Source: Tranquillimonas rosea (GTDB lineage: Bacteria > Pseudomonadota > Alphaproteobacteria > Rhodobacterales > Rhodobacteraceae). Taken from it: a stretch of 64,000 bases of DNA. The notes under the pieces were generated by a model, which saw only the letters and a list, made by a program, of their open reading frames with translations, was not told the DNA's origin and did no database searches. Each line of letters begins with the position of its first letter. Position 1 is the stretch's first letter. Of the stretch, positions 61,512 to 64,000 are shown one piece after another. Where the stretch lies: assembly GCF_900111315.1 (NCBI RefSeq), contig NZ_FOGU01000003.1, forward strand, positions 62,001-126,000. Reading direction: 5' to 3'. The position numbers and the translations under genes are program-made.

Positions 61512-62375
61512 ATGGCGACAGGCAAGAACATCCGGACCTATTTCGAGGGGCGCTGGCATGAGGGCGACGTTCCCGTCATGCGGGCGGCCGACCACGGCGC
61601 ATGGCTGGGCACCACCGTGTTCGACGGCGCCCGCTACGTGAACGGGCTGGCCCCCGACCTTGCCGCCCACTGCGCGCGGACCAACCGTTCGGCCGAGGCC
61701 CTGATGATGACGCCCAGCGTCTCGCCGGAAGAGATGGAGGCGATCGTCTGGGACGGGCTCGCGCAGTATCCGCGCGAGGCGGCCGTGTATGTCCGCCCGA
61801 TGTACTGGGGGATCGAGGGTGGGCACCTGGCGGTGATGCCGGGCGACGCGCCCGCCGGGTTCTGCATCTGCCTCGAAGAGGTGCCGATGGCGCCCGACGA
61901 CGCGACAGCCAATCTCACCACGACCAGGTTCCGCCGGCCGGTTCTGGACGACGCGGTCGTCAATGCCAAGGCGGGCTGCCTTTATCCGAACAACGCGCGG
62001 ATGCTGGCCGAGGCGCGGCGCAAGGGATACGCGAACGCGCTCGTGGCCGACGCGCTCGGCAACGTGGCCGAGGCCGCCACGGCGAACGTCTTCATGGCGC
62101 GCGACGGCGAGGTGTTCACGCCGATCCCGAACGGCACCTTCCTGGCCGGGATCACCCGCGCGCGCCATATCGCCAACCTCCGCGCTGACGGCGTGACGGT
62201 GCACGAGGCGGTGTTGACCTTCGACGATTTCCGCACCGCCGACGAAGTCTTCCTGACCGGCAACCTGATGAAGGTCACGCCGGTGTCCGAGTTCGACGGC
62301 ACCCGGTATCAGGTCGGTGCCATGAGCCGCCGCGTGCGCGACCTCTACTGGGACTGGGCCCACTCGGAGCCGTGA
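61512..62375 (+). CDS. ilvE: Branched-chain amino acid aminotransferase
   Basis: 287 aa from the ATG at 61512. Fold-type IV PLP enzyme with the Schiff-base Lys153 in VVNAKAGCLYPNN; RPMYWGIEG and the GNVAEAATANVF loop (phosphate/Glu site) follow. It interconverts branched-chain 2-oxo acids and amino acids; D-amino-acid transaminase or aminodeoxychorismate lyase would be the alternatives in this fold. The next gene starts one nt after the stop. Confidence 0.88.
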   Translation: MATGKNIRTYFEGRWHEGDVPVMRAADHGAWLGTTVFDGARYVNGLAPDLAAHCARTNRSAEALMMTPSVSPEEMEAIVWDGLAQYPREAAVYVRPMYWGIEGGHLAVMPGDAPAGFCICLEEVPMAPDDATANLTTTRFRRPVLDDAVVNAKAGCLYPNNARMLAEARRKGYANALVADALGNVAEAATANVFMARDGEVFTPIPNGTFLAGITRARHIANLRADGVTVHEAVLTFDDFRTADEVFLTGNLMKVTPVSEFDGTRYQVGAMSRRVRDLYWDWAHSEP

Positions 62376-62376
62376 C

Positions 62377-63474
62377 ATGATCGCCCTCGCCCGTGCCTGC
62401 CTTGCCTGCATCGCGCTGGGAACGGGCTGGGCGAACTGGACGGTGCTGGCGACGCATCCCTTCGCGCAGCCCTTCGTCGAGCGGGGCAGCCACGAAATCG
62501 ACCTGGCCGTCGACGCCGCCCTGGCGCGGCAGGTGGATGCCGACTGGATCGCGCGACGGCTTGAACGGGAGTTGTCCGAAGCGGACCTCGAAGGCGCCCG
62601 TCAGACGGCGGCCTTGGCCCGGCAGCGCGACCTGCCGATCGCCCCCGAACAGGCCGCTGCGCTGGACGCGCTGGAGCGTGCCGAGACCGGCCTTGCCGCC
62701 TGCGCAGGCTGCGCAGCCGATCCGGCGACCTGCCCCGACCTCGACCTCGTGCTCAAGTGCAACCTGCCGGTCGAGCTTACACCGCTCGGGGATATCGGCG
62801 CCCTTGCCCGCGCGGGCCGCGACTGGGCCACGGGGGACAAGATCGACCGCGTGGACGTGGCGCTGGCCACCGCCGGGCTCAGCGCCAGCGCGCTCGCGCT
62901 CGTCTCGGGCGGCAGCAGCCTGACGGTCAAGGCCGGCAGCGCGACCCTGCGGACCGCGCGCCGGGCCAGGGCCCTGAGCCGCCCGATGGAGGCCTACCTG
63001 GCCCGCACGCTGCCCGCCCTTCTGCACCTGGACGCGCTGCCCCGCGTCGCGACCGGCCGGGCCCCGGCCGAGGCGCTGATCGACACCGCGCGGGCAGCGG
63101 CCCTGGGGCGCATGGCCGACGACGTGGTCCGTCTCGCCGGCAACACGTCGCGCGCCGACGCGCTGGCACTGATGCGGTATGCCGACGGGCCCGACGACGT
63201 GGCCCGGCTTGCCCGCGTGTCCGACGCGGTGGGCGAAGGGACGCGGCCCGCGCTGCACGCGCTCGGCAAGGCGCGGGTGTTCCGCCTGATGACGCGGCTG
63301 TCCGACCTCGCGCTGCTGGCTATCGGGCTGATCGGCCTGCTGCTGGCGCAGCTTCTCTCGCTCGTGCTCTTCGCCCTGCGCCGGGCGTTGCCGAAGCCGG
63401 CTCGCCGCCGCCCGCGCCGCCGGATCGAACCGACGGTGCGCCCCGGTGGACAGCCCGCACCCCCTCGTCCATGA
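62377..63474 (+). CDS. Hypothetical membrane-anchored protein
   Basis: 365 aa starting MIALARACLACIALGTGWANWTVLA, a signal anchor, with a C-terminal membrane segment (LALLAIGLIGLLLAQLLSLVLFALRRAL) and a basic, Pro-rich cytosolic tail (RRRPRRRIEP...). The middle is Ala-rich and helical with Cys in AACAGCAADPATCPDL and KCNL. I do not recognise the family. It follows ilvE with a one-nt gap, so they share a transcript. Confidence 0.75.
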   Translation: MIALARACLACIALGTGWANWTVLATHPFAQPFVERGSHEIDLAVDAALARQVDADWIARRLERELSEADLEGARQTAALARQRDLPIAPEQAAALDALERAETGLAACAGCAADPATCPDLDLVLKCNLPVELTPLGDIGALARAGRDWATGDKIDRVDVALATAGLSASALALVSGGSSLTVKAGSATLRTARRARALSRPMEAYLARTLPALLHLDALPRVATGRAPAEALIDTARAAALGRMADDVVRLAGNTSRADALALMRYADGPDDVARLARVSDAVGEGTRPALHALGKARVFRLMTRLSDLALLAIGLIGLLLAQLLSLVLFALRRALPKPARRRPRRRIEPTVRPGGQPAPPRP

Positions 63475-63501
63475 TCGCGCGGCAACGGGAAGGCAGCGTC
63501 C

Positions 63502-63957
63502 ATGCGCAAGTTTCTGGTGATCCTCGACGATAGCCGCGAATGTCTGAACGCGATGCGGTTCGCCGCCATGCGCGCCGCCAAGACGGGCGCGGGCGTGCAG
63601 ATCCTGTCGGTGATCCCGCCCGAAGAGTTCAATCACTGGATCGGCGTGGGCGAGATCATGCGCCAGGAGGCTCGCGAGCGGATCGAGGCGCATTTCGAGG
63701 TGTTCGCCAAGTGGATGCGCGACCGCCAGGGCATCGACCCCGAACTCGTCATCCGCGAGGGCGAGGCGGTGCCGGAAATCCTCGACCAGGTGCAGGCCGA
63801 CGACGCGATCGGTGTGCTCGTGCTGGGCGCGAGCGACGAGAAGGGCGGCCCCGGCCCGCTCGTCTCGCAGCTGTCGCGCAACGCGGGCAGCCTTCCCGTG
63901 CCGGTGACCATCGTGCCCGGTCAGCTGTCGAAGGAGCGGCTCGAGTCGATCACCTGA
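63502..63957 (+). CDS. Universal stress protein (UspA family)
   Basis: 151 aa. MRKFLVILDDSRECLNAMRFAAMRAAKTGAGVQILSVIPP is the first strand-helix unit; the ATP-binding end reads VLGASDEKGGPGPLVSQLSRNAGSLPVPVTIVPG, a variant of the G-x2-G-x9-G-S/T motif. Likely a cytosolic nucleotide-binding stress protein. It is 27 bp after the membrane-anchored unknown and the last gene in the window. Confidence 0.88.
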   Translation: MRKFLVILDDSRECLNAMRFAAMRAAKTGAGVQILSVIPPEEFNHWIGVGEIMRQEARERIEAHFEVFAKWMRDRQGIDPELVIREGEAVPEILDQVQADDAIGVLVLGASDEKGGPGPLVSQLSRNAGSLPVPVTIVPGQLSKERLESIT

Positions 63958-64000
63958 CCGCGATGCCGGCACTTTAGAACAGTTCCAAACTCTTGACGCT

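Overview
The window looks like a chromosomal segment of a Rhodobacteraceae (roseobacter-type) alphaproteobacterium. The backbone is very GC-rich and its genes overlap tightly (ATGA and TGATG junctions). The gene families fit this group: xdhABC beside a BMP-type purine/nucleoside ABC transporter, a GcvT-tailed FAD dehydrogenase, a short Hint-domain protein, an RpoH, and copies of a GGGGGCGCTGCCCCC...CCCCCGGGATATTT dispersed repeat. All identifications come from reading sequence motifs; no database was searched.

Layout. 1-5300 (minus): start of an M24-type peptidase gene, a diaminopropionate ammonia-lyase-like enzyme, a lipoprotein and dnaE. 5436-17254 (plus): a small SRPBCC protein, then purine catabolism and uptake: xdhA-xdhB-xdhC, a double-ABC ATPase, two permeases, a tannase-family esterase and a BMP-type binding protein, closed by a strong terminator. 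17380-29000: aldo/keto reductase, FAD oxidoreductase, GH25 lysozyme, CsbD, panB-panC, a lipase-fold protein, a dimethylglycine/sarcosine dehydrogenase-like protein, a Hint protein, a hydroxyacid dehydrogenase and an SH3 protein. 28965-37885: cation efflux, M3 peptidase, ThiF/MoeB, dut, coaBC, a ChaN-like protein, rpoH, cobU and a CobC-like phosphatase. 50222-63957: the 3' half of comM, gshB, yraN, rsmI, an LpoA-like lipoprotein, glnD, murJ, a catalytically dead rhomboid, trpS, a VOC protein, a branched-chain aminotransferase, a membrane-anchored unknown and a universal stress protein.

The outstanding feature is an 11.6-kb, visibly AT-richer genomic island (about 38600-50230) that splits comM (Mg-chelatase-like AAA+ ATPase) just before its Walker A motif. 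A direct repeat TGTTGCTG marks both ends. Removing the island restores a 502-codon comM in frame. A large serine recombinase lies just inside the left end, and the reconstructed attP has 13-bp imperfect inverted arms around a central TT.

The island carries a 746-aa protein with a PD-(D/E)XK-like nuclease motif, a small resolvase, an H-NS-like silencer, an RHH protein, a secreted Cys/His peptide and several unknown small genes. Nested inside it is a minus-strand cassette that appears to have been inserted into a now broken tyrosine recombinase gene. The cassette encodes a 56-aa Cys-containing precursor-like peptide, a radical SAM/SPASM enzyme, a DUF1353-like protein and a secreted protein with six cysteines in mirror-symmetric spacing. 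I read it as a candidate undescribed RiPP system carried as island cargo.
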